A DNA stretch of 64,000 nucleotides from Inquilinus limosus DSM 16000 (GTDB lineage: Bacteria > Pseudomonadota > Alphaproteobacteria > DSM-16000 > Inquilinaceae). The stretch covers positions 86,632 to 150,631 of the forward strand of contig NZ_KE383985.1 in the NCBI RefSeq assembly GCF_000423185.1, written 5' to 3'. The notes under the pieces were generated by a model. It was not told where the DNA came from, searched no databases, and saw only the letters and a list, made by a program, of their open reading frames with translations. A program made the translations under genes and the position numbers. The number at the start of each line of letters is the position of its first letter. Position 1 is the stretch's first letter. Below, in pieces: positions 1 to 9,716 of the stretch.

Positions 1-662
1 CCGAACAGGGCGTTGCGGCGCCGGGCGCTGTAGGAGGTGCCCCAGCCCGATTCGACCGCTGCCTGGGCCAGGGCCAGGGAGGGCGGCACCACGTCGACCC
101 GCAGCAGCAGCTCGTCGATGTCGCCGCCGGCGACGCTATAGCGCTCGCCCAGCTCGGCGATCCAGGCCCGCGAGTCCGCCGACGGCGCGAGGCCGAGCCG
201 CTCCAGCCCCTGCAGGGCCAGGAGCCGGTCGCGGTCGTGGCGGATGTCCTCGTTGACCCGCAGCACCAGCGGCAGCAGGGCGTTGAAGAACAGGTCCTTG
301 CGCAGATCGGTGGAATCGAGCCGGCGCAGGTCGGTCGGCATCACCTCGACCAGCAGCCGCGGCACCTCGGCCTCGCCGTCGCGCACCTCGGTGAGCGTGT
401 AGTCGGCGTGGTCGAAGATGTTGCTGAGCGTTCCCGCGCTGTTGACCCGGAGGACGATGTCCGAGGTCTTGTCGATCGGCGGCACGGCCGAAGCCGGCAG
501 CAGCTGCTGTTCCGGCGGCAGGTCGGCGACCTGCAGCTCGGCCTGGGGTTGATCGGTGATCGCTCGGGAGGAGGAGGCCGCCGGCTGGGCCAGGGCGGCG
601 AAGGGCACGATCAGCAAAAGGCCGGCCAAGGCGGCGGCCGGTCGAAACACGCGAAACTGCAT
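1..662 (-). CDS. Bax-like glucosaminidase domain protein, 3' part missing
   Basis: The coding frame runs off the left edge; 220 residues are visible from the ATG at 662. The N-terminus is a signal peptide (Arg-rich start, hydrophobic stretch, ALAQ cleavage site near residue 25), so the protein is exported. The last visible part holds AVESGWGTSYS followed by NALF, the signature around the catalytic glutamate (E204) of glucosaminidase/Bax (COG2992) peptidoglycan hydrolases. The family cleaves N-acetylglucosaminyl linkages in murein. The middle (residues 50-190) is the less conserved Bax N-terminal region. No partner is obvious in the window; the next gene on this strand lies 118 bp upstream. 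The length of the missing part is unknown. Confidence 0.75.
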   Translation of the reverse strand, partial: MQFRVFRPAAALAGLLLIVPFAALAQPAASSSRAITDQPQAELQVADLPPEQQLLPASAVPPIDKTSDIVLRVNSAGTLSNIFDHADYTLTEVRDGEAEVPRLLVEVMPTDLRRLDSTDLRKDLFFNALLPLVLRVNEDIRHDRDRLLALQGLERLGLAPSADSRAWIAELGERYSVAGGDIDELLLRVDVVPPSLALAQAAVESGWGTSYSARRRNALF

Positions 663-779
663 GGACCTCGTCTTCGGTTGCGCCCGGGCCAGCGGTCCCG
701 GGCGCCCCGCCTATCGGCACGACCGGGTCCGCGGGCGCCCCTCAGTCCGGGGCGCCGCCGGGTGGAGCGCAGCCCGCCG

Positions 780-1337
780 TCACGCGACGGCGCGCACCTC
801 CGTCACTTCGGGGATGTAGTGGCGCAGCATGTTCTCGATGCCGGCCTTCAGCGTCATGGTCGAGCTGGGGCAGCCGGAGCAGGAGCCCTGCATGTGCAGA
901 TAAACCACGCCGTGCTCGTAGCCCTGGAAGATGATGTCGCCCCCGTCCTGGGCCACGGCGGGCCGGACGCGGGTGTCGATCAGCTCCCGGATCTGGGCTT
1001 CGATCTCGGAATCCTCAGCCGACTGGGCCGCGGAGCCTTCCGTCGCGGTCTCGGCCAGGATGACCGGCCGGCCGGCGGTGAAATGCTCCATGATCACGCC
1101 CAGGATCGAGGGCTTCAGCACGTACCAGTCGATGGTGTCGGCCTTGCTCACGGTCACGAAATCGGTGCCGAGAAACACGCCGGTGACGCCCTCGATCTCG
1201 AACAGGCGCTGCGCCAGGGGCGACCGCGCCGCCGTGTCCGGCGACGGGAAGTTGGCGGTGCCCACATCCATCACGGCACGGCCCGGCAGGAACTTCAGGC
1301 TGGCCGGGTTGGGTGTCTGCTCGGTCTGGATGAACAT
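780..1337 (-). CDS. NifU-like / Nfu iron-sulfur scaffold protein
   Basis: 185-residue protein of the Nfu type that carries Fe-S clusters to target apoproteins in the cytosol. Residues 1 to about 90 form the Nfu N-terminal domain (starts MFIQTEQTPNPASLKFLPG). Residues about 110-185 form the NifU C-terminal domain with the cluster-binding CSGC pair (C153/C156) in GSCSGCPSSTMTL. The ATG at 1337 is chosen over the longer open frame (to 1556) because family homology begins here and a GAAGGA ribosome site lies about 8 bases upstream. Length and domain order match the alphaproteobacterial family. It lies downstream of mutY on the same strand, with a 211-bp gap, so it may have its own promoter. Confidence 0.9.
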   Translation of the reverse strand: MFIQTEQTPNPASLKFLPGRAVMDVGTANFPSPDTAARSPLAQRLFEIEGVTGVFLGTDFVTVSKADTIDWYVLKPSILGVIMEHFTAGRPVILAETATEGSAAQSAEDSEIEAQIRELIDTRVRPAVAQDGGDIIFQGYEHGVVYLHMQGSCSGCPSSTMTLKAGIENMLRHYIPEVTEVRAVA

Positions 1338-1548
1338 GGACACGGTTCCTTCGATCATGCCCGGCCCTCGGGCCGCGGCGCCGGCAGGGTGAAGACGACA
1401 GCCCGGAAGATCAAGACGAAACCGGGCGCGACAGAGTCGCGCGCCAATCGCCATCGACCGTCCGGACCGCTGCTCGCGCAACCTCACCGTCCCGACGAGG
1501 TCGGATAAGGGGGCGGTGATTACGGCTGATTTGTGGCGGCCGGTCCCG

Positions 1549-2628
1549 TCATTCAAGATGTCGCAGCGCGTGGCGGGCGATCTTCCACATCGCGGTCGGC
1601 AGCCCGGCCTCGCCCAGCCGGTCCGGCGGCATCAGGATTCCGCCCTCGACCGGCCCGGTCAGCCGGCCCGCCGCCACGGTCAGCTCGAAGTCGAAATGGG
1701 TGAAGCCGTGCCGCACCAGCCCCGGCAGCAGCCGCCAGCCGGCGCCGCCCGGCGCCTCGGCCAGCACCGCGGCGAGCTCCGGCATCGGCTGTTCGAGCCA
1801 GGCGGAGGACGGGATCTCCATCATCCCGCCCAGCATCCCCTTCGGCGGCCGGCGGCGCAGGAGGACGTGGCCTTGCGCATCGGTCAGCCAGAAGGCCACG
1901 GCGCGGCGGGTCGGCTTCGCCGCCTTGGCCAGCTTGGCCGGCAGGTCCTCGGCAATGCCGCGGCGGCGGGCCAAGCAAGGCGCGGACCAGGGGCAGAGGA
2001 TGCATTTCGGGCTGCGCGGGGTGCAGATGGTGGCGCCGAGATCCATCACCGCCTGGGCGTAGTCGCCCGGCCGCCGGCGCGGGGTCAGGGCGGCCGCATG
2101 GGCCTTGAGGACCGGCTTGGCGGTCGGCAGCGGCGTCTCCACCGCGAAGATCCGGGCCATCACCCGCTCGACATTGCCGTCCATCACCGCCGCCGGCCGG
2201 TCGAAGGCGATCGCCGCGATCGCCGCCGCGGTGTAGTCGCCGATCCCCGGCAGCTTCCGCAATTCCGCCTCGTCCGACGGGAACACTCCGCCATGGCGTT
2301 CAACCACGATGGCGGCGCAGCGATGCATGTTCCGGGCCCGGGCGTAGTAGCCGAGCCCCGCCCAGGCGCGCAGCACCTCGTCGAGCGGGGCGGCGGCGAG
2401 GTCGGCCGCGGTCGGCCAGCGCGCGGTGAAGTCGAGGAAATACTCCTTCACCGCCGCCACGGTGGTCTGCTGCAGCATGATCTCGCTGAGCCAGACCCGG
2501 TACGGATCCGCCCGCTTGCCCGGCGGCGCGCGCCAGGGCAGGACGCGGCGGTGCCGGTCGTACCAGGCCAGGAGCGCCGGGGCGAAATCGGCCGGGACAA
2601 ATTCGGCGGACATGGCTGGGTCGGGCAT
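1549..2628 (-). CDS. mutY: A/G-specific adenine DNA glycosylase MutY
   Basis: Removes adenine mispaired with 8-oxoguanine in base excision repair. With the ATG at 2628 the protein is 359 residues. Visible landmarks: SEIMLQQT with the catalytic glutamate (about E49), the helix-hairpin-helix LPGIGDYTA, VMDGNVERV with the catalytic aspartate (about D150), and a 4Fe-4S loop with cysteines spaced C-x6-C-x2-C-x5-C (about 202-218). The C-terminal third (residues 235-355) is the NUDIX-like domain that reads 8-oxoG. Other possible starts are the ATG at 2613 and a TTG at 2685; none has a strong ribosome site. It is divergent from the DUF721 gene at 2715, and the gap contains a CACTATAGGG stretch that could be a -10 box. 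Confidence 0.95.
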   Translation of the reverse strand: MPDPAMSAEFVPADFAPALLAWYDRHRRVLPWRAPPGKRADPYRVWLSEIMLQQTTVAAVKEYFLDFTARWPTAADLAAAPLDEVLRAWAGLGYYARARNMHRCAAIVVERHGGVFPSDEAELRKLPGIGDYTAAAIAAIAFDRPAAVMDGNVERVMARIFAVETPLPTAKPVLKAHAAALTPRRRPGDYAQAVMDLGATICTPRSPKCILCPWSAPCLARRRGIAEDLPAKLAKAAKPTRRAVAFWLTDAQGHVLLRRRPPKGMLGGMMEIPSSAWLEQPMPELAAVLAEAPGGAGWRLLPGLVRHGFTHFDFELTVAAGRLTGPVEGGILMPPDRLGEAGLPTAMWKIARHALRHLE

Positions 2629-2714
2629 GGCTCGCGTTGCCGCTCGGGGGTGCGTTGCGCCACTATAGGGATCCGAGTCCCGCAATTCGATCCGGTCGTG
2701 CAGCGTAGTTCCCG

Positions 2715-3179
2715 ATGAGTTATCCGCGATCCATGGCCGCCCTGGTCCCCGCTTTGGCCCGCAAGGCGCTGGGCGGCGGCCGCAGCGCCATCGGCAGCCT
2801 GTTCGCCGACTGGCCGTCGGTGGTCGGGAGCCATTGGGCCGACCGCGCCGTGCCGGACAAGCTGAGCTTCCCGGCCGGCAAGCGCGACGGCGGCACCCTG
2901 GCGCTTCGGGTCGACCCGGCCGACGCGCTGGAGCTGCAGCACGACCAGGACCGGCTGATCGAGCGGATCAACGGTCATTTCGGCTATGCCGCGATCGCCC
3001 GGCTGAAGCTGGTCCAGGCGCCGCTGGACCGCCGGCCCGCGACACCGCGCCGCCGTTCCCTGACCCCCGGCGAGGAGGCGATGCTGGCGAAGCCGCTGGA
3101 AGCGGTGGACGACCCCGAGTGGAAATCCCGACTTGCGGCCTTCGGCCGGGCGCTCTATGCCCGGACGCCGCCACGATGA
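2715..3179 (+). CDS. DUF721 (DciA-type) protein
   Basis: 154-residue protein of the DUF721 family. In other bacteria DciA belongs to this family and acts in loading the replicative helicase DnaB. Visible family features are an N-terminal helix, the WPSVVGSHWADRA segment near residues 33-46, and the strand-forming GTLALRVDPADALELQH stretch where a KH-like fold is expected, followed by an Arg-rich tail. It opens a plus-strand run with the DsbA-like gene 41 bp downstream. Alphaproteobacterial DciA proteins are often longer, so equating this one with helicase loading is an inference; family membership itself is firm. Confidence 0.8.
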   Translation: MSYPRSMAALVPALARKALGGGRSAIGSLFADWPSVVGSHWADRAVPDKLSFPAGKRDGGTLALRVDPADALELQHDQDRLIERINGHFGYAAIARLKLVQAPLDRRPATPRRRSLTPGEEAMLAKPLEAVDDPEWKSRLAAFGRALYARTPPR

Positions 3180-3220
3180 CATCGGCGCAACGAGGCCCGG
3201 ATCCTGATGGAGATCATCCG

Positions 3221-3859
3221 ATGCTGAAGACCCTGCTCGCCGGACTGGCGCTGGCCGCGGCGACGTTCATGGCCGGATCGGCCTCGGCCCAGGACGCCGG
3301 CAAAGCCTGGGACCCGAAGATCACCGACACCGACTATGTGATGGGCAAGGCCGACGCGCCGGTGACGATGCTGGAGTTCGCCTCCTTCACCTGCCCGCAT
3401 TGCGCCGCCTTCACCGTCAATGTCCTGCCGCAGATCGAGAAGGACTATGTCGACACCGGCAAGGTGAAGATCGTGTTCCGCCAGTTCCCGCTGAACGGCC
3501 TCGACCTGCGGGCCGGGATGATGGCGCGCTGCGCCCCGCGCGAGCAGTACTTCAACATCTCCAAGGTGCTGTTCCAGACGCAGCAGAGCTGGGCCACGGC
3601 GAGCGACCCGATCGCCGCCCTGGCGCAGATCGGCGGCATGGCCGGGCTGCCGAAGGACAAGTTCGACGCCTGCCTGGCCGACAACAGCGTCGCCGACGCG
3701 ATCATCAAGCTGGGCCAGGACGCGCAGGCGGCCTACCAGGTCAACGCCACCCCGACCTTCGTGGTCGAGGGCGAGAAGCTCGAGGGCGAGGCCAGCTTCG
3801 ACACCTTCAAGGCGATCTTCGACCGGAAGCTCGCCGAGAAGGGCGCCGCCACCAACTGA
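3221..3859 (+). CDS. DsbA-family thiol:disulfide oxidoreductase
   Basis: 212-residue exported thioredoxin-fold protein. A signal peptide (MLKTLLAGLALAAATFMAG, cleavage after ASA near residue 23) leads into a DsbA domain with the redox motif C58-P-H-C61 (FTCPHC) and the cis-proline loop NATPTF near residue 177. It probably forms or shuffles disulfide bonds in the periplasm. The ATG at 3221 is chosen over a longer open frame because it begins a clean signal peptide and has a GGAG ribosome site about 8 bases upstream. It sits between the DUF721 gene and smc; the dciA-dsbA-smc order is familiar in Alphaproteobacteria. Confidence 0.9.
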   Translation: MLKTLLAGLALAAATFMAGSASAQDAGKAWDPKITDTDYVMGKADAPVTMLEFASFTCPHCAAFTVNVLPQIEKDYVDTGKVKIVFRQFPLNGLDLRAGMMARCAPREQYFNISKVLFQTQQSWATASDPIAALAQIGGMAGLPKDKFDACLADNSVADAIIKLGQDAQAAYQVNATPTFVVEGEKLEGEASFDTFKAIFDRKLAEKGAATN

Positions 3860-3875
3860 GCGGGAGCACGCCGCC

Positions 3876-6800
3876 GTGCATTTCGCCCGGCTCCGCCTGT
3901 CGGGCTTCAAATCCTTCGTCGATCCGACGGACGTGGCCATCGAGCCCGGCCTGACCGGCGTGGTCGGGCCGAACGGCTGCGGCAAGTCCAACCTGGTCGA
4001 GGCGCTGCGCTGGGCGATGGGCGAGAACTCCGCCCGGCGCATGCGCGGCCAGGAGATGGACGACGTCATCTTCGGCGGCACCACCGGCCGGGCGGCGCGC
4101 AACCTGGCCGAGGTGACGATCACGCTGGACAACAGCGACCGCACCGCACCCGGCTGGGACCACTCGGATGTCATCGAGATCGTCCGCCGGATCGAGCGCG
4201 GCACCGGCTCCGAGTACCGCATCAACGGCAAGCCGGTGCGCGCCCGCGACGTGCAGCTGCTGTTCCAGGACAACGCCTCGGGCCCCGCCTCGCCCGCCCT
4301 GGTCAGCCAGGGCCGGATCGCGGCGATGATCTCCGCCCGCCCGGCGGAGCGGCGGCAGATCCTGGAGGAGGCGGCCGGCATCACCGGCCTGCACAGCCGC
4401 CGGCACGAGGCGGAGCTGCGGCTGCGCTCGGCCGAGGAGAACCTGACCCGCCTGGACGACGTGCTGGTGCAGCTCGACGCCCAGCTCGGGGGTCTGCGCA
4501 AGCAGGCACGGCAGGCGGCGCGCTATCGCACGGTCTCGGAGCAGATCCGCCAGGTCGAGGCAACGCTGCTGCACCTGCAATGGACCGCGGCGGTCGCGGC
4601 CCTGGCCGAGGCCCGCCGCGCCTACGACGCCAACGAGCAGGTGGTGCGCGAGCGCATGATCGCGGCGACGCGAGGCACCACCGAGCAGGCGGAGGCCGCC
4701 GCGGCCCTGCCTGCCCTGCGCAAGGCGGACACCGAATCGGCCACGGCGCTGCAGCGCTACCTGGTCGAGCGCGAGACGCTGGAGGCCGAGGCCGGCCGGC
4801 TGAGCCAGTCGATCCTGGAGACCAACCGGCGGCTGGAGCAGGTCAAGGGCGACTTGGTGCGCGAGCGTTCGCTGGGCGCCGACGCCGCCCAGGCGCTGGC
4901 CCGCCTGACGGAGGAGCGCGAGCGGATCGAGCGCCAGAGCGCCGGCGAGGCGGAGGCCGAGGCCGAGGCGCGGGCGGCGATCGACATGCAGCGCGGGATC
5001 GTCGACGAGCTGGACGGGAAGCTGACCGCGCTGACCGAGGCCGCGGCCGGCGACGAGGCCCGGCGCCAGAGCCTGGCCAAGCGCCAGCGCGAGCTCGAAT
5101 CCCGCCTGCTGGACCTGGCCCGCCGGCACGAGGACGCGCTGCGCCAGATCGCCCAGGTCGAGGCCGAGCTGGCCGGCGCCGACGGGGCCGAGGCGGCGGC
5201 GCTGGCCCTGGCCGAGGCCGAGGCGCGGCTGGAGGCGGCGCGGGAGGCGGTGGAGGCGGCGGAGAGCCGGCGCCAGACGGCCGATTCGGCCTTCGCCGGT
5301 GCCCGCGAGGCCGCCCAGTCGGCCGAAGGCGCCGCGACCCGGCTGAAGGCCGAGGCCGACGGCCTGCGCGCCGCCCTAGAGGGTGGTAAGGGCGGCAGCG
5401 GCAAGGGCGATGCCGCCCGCGCCCCGATCCTGGACCAGCTCAAGGTCGAACCCGGCTGGGAGGCGGCGCTGGGCGCCGCTCTCGGCGACGAGGCCTCGGT
5501 GCCGGCCGACCGTTCGGCGCCGCTGCACTGGGCCGAGCTGCCCGGCTATGACGAGACCGCACCGCTGCCGGCCGGAGCGGAGCCGCTGGCCGGCCATGTC
5601 ACCGCACCTGCGGCGCTGGCCCGGCGGCTGGCCCATATCGGCGTGGTCGAGGACACGGCGGCAGCCGAGGCACTGCAGCCGGCGCTGCGGCCCGGCCAGG
5701 CGCTGGTGACCAAAACCGGCGGGCGCTGGCGCTGGGACGGGCTGGTGGCCCGGCCGGGCGCCCCCTCCCCCGCCGCGGCGCGGCTGCAGCAGCGCAACCG
5801 GCTGGAGCAGCTGGAAGCGCAGCTGGCCACCGCGGCCGAGGCCGCCGAGACGGCACGTCGGGCGGCGGATGCGGCGCGCCAGGCGGCCCAGGCGGCGCAG
5901 GAGGCCGACCGGGCGGCCCGGCGCGGTCAACAGGACGCCGTCTCCGCGGTCGGGCGCGCCCGCGAGGCGCAGAGCAGGGCGGCACAGGCCGAGGCGGCGC
6001 GGCGCAGCCGGCTGGCGGCGCTGACCGCCCAGGCCGAGCGCCTGGCCGCCGACAGCGACGACGCGATGCGCGAGCGCGAGGAGACGGCGGCCGAGATCGC
6101 GGCGCTGCCGGACGGCGAGGCGCAGCGCCGGGCGGTCGGCGAGATCCGCTCGGCCTTGGCCGAGGCGCGGGCGGGGCTGGGCGCCCGGCAATCGGCGCTG
6201 GAGCGGCTGCAGCGCGAGGCCTCCGGCCGGCGCGGCCGGCTGCGCGCGATCGAGAGCGAGGCGCAGGGCTGGGACAGCCGGGCGCGCGGCAGCGCCGACC
6301 GGCTGGCCGAGCTGGAGGTCCGGCTGGAGGAGACCCAGGCGACGCTGCTGGAGCTGGACGCCCGGCCGGCCGAGATCGCCGCCCGGCGCGAGACGCTGAT
6401 CGGCCAGATCGACGAGGCCGAGCGCCGCCGCCGCATGGCCGCCGACGCGCTGGCGGTGGGCGAGCAGCGCCAGGAGGCCGCCGACCGCGCGCTGCGCGCC
6501 GCCGAGGCCGCCCTGGCCGAGGCACGCGAGACCCGGGTGCGCGGCGAGGCGGCGGTGGTGGCGGCCCAGACCGCGGTCGAGGGGCTGCGCACCCGCATCG
6601 CCGAGCGGCTGGACTGTGCGCCGGAGGCGGTGGCCGGCCTGGCGGGGCTGACCCCGGACACGCCGCTGCCGGATGCGGAGGAGACCGCCCGCAAGCTCGA
6701 CCGGCTGAATCGCGAGCGCGAGGGCATGGGCCCGGTCAACCTGCGGGCCGAGGTCGAGATCGTCGAGCTCGAGTCGCAGCACACGCGGCTGTCGGCGGAG

Positions 6801-7370
6801 AAGGAGGACCTGACCGCCGCCATCGCCAAGCTGCGCCAGGGCATCGCCTCGCTGAACCGCGAGGCGCGGGAGCGGCTGGTGGCCAGCTTCGACGTGGTCG
6901 ACGGGCATTTCCGGGCGCTGTTCACCCGGCTGTTCGGCGGCGGCAAGGCGCAGCTGGCGCTGACCGACACCGAGGACCCGCTGGAGGCGGGGCTGGAGAT
7001 CTTCGCCAGCCCGCCGGGCAAGAAGCTGCAGCACCTGTCGCTGCTGTCGGGCGGCGAGCAGGCGCTGACGGCGGCGGCGCTGATCTTCGCCGTGTTCCTG
7101 ACCAACCCGGCGCCGATCTGCGTGCTGGACGAGGTCGACGCGCCGCTGGACGACGCCAATGTCGACCGGCTGTGCACGCTGCTGACCGAGCTGGCGGAGG
7201 GCGGCCGCACCCGCTTCCTGATCATCACCCACCACCGCATGACCATGGCCCGGGTGAACCGCCTCTACGGCGTCACCATGATCGAGCGTGGCGTCAGCCA
7301 GCTGGTCTCGGTCGACCTGGAGCAGGCCATCCGCCACGCCCAGCCGCACCAGCAGGAGCTGGCGGTGTGA
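3876..7370 (+). CDS. smc: Chromosome segregation protein SMC
   Basis: 1164-residue condensin ATPase that organises and helps separate the chromosome, working with ScpA/ScpB. GTG start, 16 bp after the DsbA-like gene. Walker A is GPNGCGKS at residues 31-38. Two very long Ala/Glu/Arg-rich coiled coils flank a Pro/Ala-rich hinge at about 510-600. The C-terminal head has the ABC signature LSGGEQALTAA near 1054 and Walker B CVLDEVDAPLDD near 1081. Length is normal for the family. The coiled-coil composition produces long, spurious open frames on the opposite strand. Confidence 0.97.
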   Translation: MHFARLRLSGFKSFVDPTDVAIEPGLTGVVGPNGCGKSNLVEALRWAMGENSARRMRGQEMDDVIFGGTTGRAARNLAEVTITLDNSDRTAPGWDHSDVIEIVRRIERGTGSEYRINGKPVRARDVQLLFQDNASGPASPALVSQGRIAAMISARPAERRQILEEAAGITGLHSRRHEAELRLRSAEENLTRLDDVLVQLDAQLGGLRKQARQAARYRTVSEQIRQVEATLLHLQWTAAVAALAEARRAYDANEQVVRERMIAATRGTTEQAEAAAALPALRKADTESATALQRYLVERETLEAEAGRLSQSILETNRRLEQVKGDLVRERSLGADAAQALARLTEERERIERQSAGEAEAEAEARAAIDMQRGIVDELDGKLTALTEAAAGDEARRQSLAKRQRELESRLLDLARRHEDALRQIAQVEAELAGADGAEAAALALAEAEARLEAAREAVEAAESRRQTADSAFAGAREAAQSAEGAATRLKAEADGLRAALEGGKGGSGKGDAARAPILDQLKVEPGWEAALGAALGDEASVPADRSAPLHWAELPGYDETAPLPAGAEPLAGHVTAPAALARRLAHIGVVEDTAAAEALQPALRPGQALVTKTGGRWRWDGLVARPGAPSPAAARLQQRNRLEQLEAQLATAAEAAETARRAADAARQAAQAAQEADRAARRGQQDAVSAVGRAREAQSRAAQAEAARRSRLAALTAQAERLAADSDDAMREREETAAEIAALPDGEAQRRAVGEIRSALAEARAGLGARQSALERLQREASGRRGRLRAIESEAQGWDSRARGSADRLAELEVRLEETQATLLELDARPAEIAARRETLIGQIDEAERRRRMAADALAVGEQRQEAADRALRAAEAALAEARETRVRGEAAVVAAQTAVEGLRTRIAERLDCAPEAVAGLAGLTPDTPLPDAEETARKLDRLNREREGMGPVNLRAEVEIVELESQHTRLSAEKEDLTAAIAKLRQGIASLNREARERLVASFDVVDGHFRALFTRLFGGGKAQLALTDTEDPLEAGLEIFASPPGKKLQHLSLLSGGEQALTAAALIFAVFLTNPAPICVLDEVDAPLDDANVDRLCTLLTELAEGGRTRFLIITHHRMTMARVNRLYGVTMIERGVSQLVSVDLEQAIRHAQPHQQELAV

Positions 7371-7410
7371 GGTTCGCGACCGCGATCCCGATGCAAGCGA
7401 TCTTCCGTTC

Positions 7411-7488
7411 TGTCATTGCCGGGGTTGACCCGGCAATCCAGTGGGCGTCGACATTCTCTGGATGCCCGGGTCAAGCCCGGGCATGACA
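7411..7488. repeat. Intergenic double-hairpin repeat, family A copy 1
   Basis: 78-bp element opening with TGTCAT and closing with ATGACA. Inside are two hairpins: TTGCCGGGG/CCCGGCAA and ATGCCCGGG/CCCGGGCAT, with ATCCAG and CTGGAT facing each other in the middle. Near-identical copies lie at 12229-12306 and 63662-63738. It lies between the converging smc and CorC-like genes, so either hairpin could end transcription from one side. Confidence 0.9.
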
Positions 7489-7540
7489 GTGAAGGGAGTT
7501 GGTTCGCAGCCCTGGTGGTCTCGAACCGCCGTCCCCCGCC

Positions 7541-8836
7541 TTACGGCTCCGTCTGGTCCACCTTGATCAGCACCTTGTCGATGCGGTTGCCGTCGAGGTC
7601 GATGACCTCGTAGCGTACCCCGTTCTCGACGAAGCTCTCCGCCACCTTCGGCAGGTGGCCGAGGTGCCAGAGCACGAAGCCCGCCAGGGTCTGGTATTCG
7701 TCATCCTCCGACCGCAGGCCGCGCAGGCGCAGCAGCCGCTCGACCTCGTCGATCGGCGTCATCGCATCGACCAGCCAGCTGCCGTCCTCGCGCTTGACGA
7801 TGGAATAGCCGCTGGCCTGGTCGGCGACGTCCGCAACCTCGCCCGCGATCGCCGCCAGGATGTCGCTCGGCGTCACCAGCCCTTCGACGCTGCCGTATTC
7901 GTCGACCACCACGGCGAGATGGATCGGGGCGCTGCGGAAGGTCTGCAGCAGCTTCAGCGCCGGGGTGCCGTCCGGCACCACCAGCGGCGGCCGCATGGTC
8001 TCGGCCACGTCGAACGGGCCGCCCTGCAGCATGCGGTCGAGCATGTCCTTGGTCTGGATCACGCCCTCGAGCTCGTCGAGCTCGCCGCGCGCCACCGGGA
8101 AGCGGCTGCAGCCGCTCTCGGCGATGGTCCGGCGGATCTCGTCCGGGCTGTCTTCGAGGTCGACCCAGACCATCTCGTGCCGCGGCGTCATGATCGAGCG
8201 CACCGACCGGTCGGCCAGGCGCAGCACGCCGTCGATCATCTCGCGCTCGGCCTCGGCGAAGACGCCGGCCTCGGTGCCTTCGGCGATCAGCGTCTTCACC
8301 TCCTCCTCCGTCACCGTCTGGGCGGGGACGGCGGAGATGCCGAGCAGCTTCAGCACCAGCTCGGTCGAGCGCTGCAGCAGCCAGACGATCGGGGCGCCGA
8401 CCGCGGCCACGGTCTGCATCGGCCGGGCGACGCGGGAGGCGATGGCTTCGGCGTGGTTCAGCGCGATCCGCTTCGGCACCAGCTCGCCGACGATCAGCGA
8501 GAAATAGGTGATGGCGACCACGACGAGGGCGAAGGACAGGCCGTCGGCCCAGGGCCCGACCACCGGCAGGGGCGCCAGCCAGTCGCGCAGCGGCTCCGAC
8601 AGCGTGGCGCCGCCGAAGGCGCCGGCGAAGATGCCGACCAGCGTGATGCCGACCTGGACGGTGGAGAGGAGGCGGTTCGGGTCCTCGGCCAGGGTGAGGG
8701 CGGCGCGGGCGCCGCGGTGGCCCTGTTCCGCCATGCCCTGCAGCCGGGCGCGGCGGGCGGAGACCAACGCCAGCTCCGACATCGCAAAAAAGGCGTTGAC
8801 CAGGATGAGCAGCACGACGATGACGAGTTCAATCAT
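7541..8836 (-). CDS. CNNM/CorC (HlyC-type) membrane protein with CBS domains
   Basis: 431-residue inner-membrane protein of the CNNM/CorC family, associated with magnesium/cobalt transport or resistance. Residues 1-190 are the DUF21 membrane domain (starts MIELVIVVLLILVNAFFAMSE, several hydrophobic helices). Residues about 205-330 hold a CBS pair (IMTPRHEMVWVD and the second repeat near VVVDEYGSVEGLVTPSDIL). Residues 345-430 are the CorC_HlyC domain. The ATG at 8836 begins the first membrane helix. It converges with smc and lies downstream of folE on the same strand with a 142-bp gap. The exact ion and direction of transport cannot be read from sequence. Confidence 0.9.
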   Translation of the reverse strand: MIELVIVVLLILVNAFFAMSELALVSARRARLQGMAEQGHRGARAALTLAEDPNRLLSTVQVGITLVGIFAGAFGGATLSEPLRDWLAPLPVVGPWADGLSFALVVVAITYFSLIVGELVPKRIALNHAEAIASRVARPMQTVAAVGAPIVWLLQRSTELVLKLLGISAVPAQTVTEEEVKTLIAEGTEAGVFAEAEREMIDGVLRLADRSVRSIMTPRHEMVWVDLEDSPDEIRRTIAESGCSRFPVARGELDELEGVIQTKDMLDRMLQGGPFDVAETMRPPLVVPDGTPALKLLQTFRSAPIHLAVVVDEYGSVEGLVTPSDILAAIAGEVADVADQASGYSIVKREDGSWLVDAMTPIDEVERLLRLRGLRSEDDEYQTLAGFVLWHLGHLPKVAESFVENGVRYEVIDLDGNRIDKVLIKVDQTEP

Positions 8837-8978
8837 CGGCGGCCGCTAGACGGAGGTTCGTCCGTCTCCTTGCTGTGGGAAGCAGACATGATGCCGGCTG
8901 AGATACCCGGTCGGGCGCCCCTTCGTCCACCGCCAAGCCGTCAATATTCCATGAGAGCCCGGTCCGCGGGGTCGACGG

Positions 8979-9620
8979 TCACACCGGCATCCCGATCATC
9001 ATCTGGAATTCACGCCGCAGCTGCGGGTCGTCGCGGAAGGCGCCGACCATGCAGCTGGTCACCATCTGGGTGCCGTGCTTGTGCACCCCGCGCGTGGTCA
9101 TGCAATGGTGCTGCGACGACACCATCACGGCCACGCCGCGCGGCTTCAGCACCTCGTCGATCGCGCCGGCGATCTGCGCCGTCAGCCGCTCCTGGATCTG
9201 CAGCCGCTTGGCATAGGCGTCGACCACCCGCGCCAGCTTGGAGATGCCGACCACCCGGCGGTCCGGCAGATAGGCGACATGCGCCTTGCCGATGATCGGC
9301 ACCATGTGGTGCTCGCAATGCGATTCGAAGTCGATGTCGCGCAGCAGCACCATCTCGTCGTAGCCGTCGACCTCCTCGAAGGTCCGGGACAGAAGCTCGA
9401 CGGGATCCTGGTCGTAGCCGCGGAAGAACTCCTCATAGGCCTTCACCACCCGCTTGGGCGTGTCGCGCAGGCCTTCGCGCGACGTGTCCTCGCCGGCCCA
9501 GCGCAGCAGCACGCGCACCGCTTCCTCGGCCTCGGACCGGCTCGGGCGGTGCCCGGCCGTGCTGCGCAGCGCCTGGGTCGAGGCGTTGGCCGCCACGGGG
9601 GTGAGGGGGTTACGGGTCAT
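8979..9620 (-). CDS. folE: GTP cyclohydrolase I FolE
   Basis: Converts GTP to 7,8-dihydroneopterin triphosphate, the first step of folate/tetrahydropterin synthesis. 213 residues, the usual length. The zinc ligands are visible as C102 and H105 in SHCEHHMVP and C173 in SSQHHCM; other landmarks are [20 protein letters not shown] and [15 protein letters not shown]. The first 28 residues are a variable extension. The ATG at 9620 is the only good start. apaG lies 97 bp upstream on the same strand. No regulatory element specific to it was seen. Confidence 0.97.
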   Translation of the reverse strand: MTRNPLTPVAANASTQALRSTAGHRPSRSEAEEAVRVLLRWAGEDTSREGLRDTPKRVVKAYEEFFRGYDQDPVELLSRTFEEVDGYDEMVLLRDIDFESHCEHHMVPIIGKAHVAYLPDRRVVGISKLARVVDAYAKRLQIQERLTAQIAGAIDEVLKPRGVAVMVSSQHHCMTTRGVHKHGTQMVTSCMVGAFRDDPQLRREFQMMIGMPV

Positions 9621-9716
9621 GATGCCGGCCTCTCCGGGCGGTTGTCGATGGCGGTGCCGTTCGGCGTCGCGGCCCGGGCCTGGACCGCATGCGAGCTGCG
9701 GGATGGATAGGTCACG

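Noticed and set aside
5376-7349. 657-residue minus-strand open frame
   Set aside because: Shadow of the SMC coiled coil and head; no domain.
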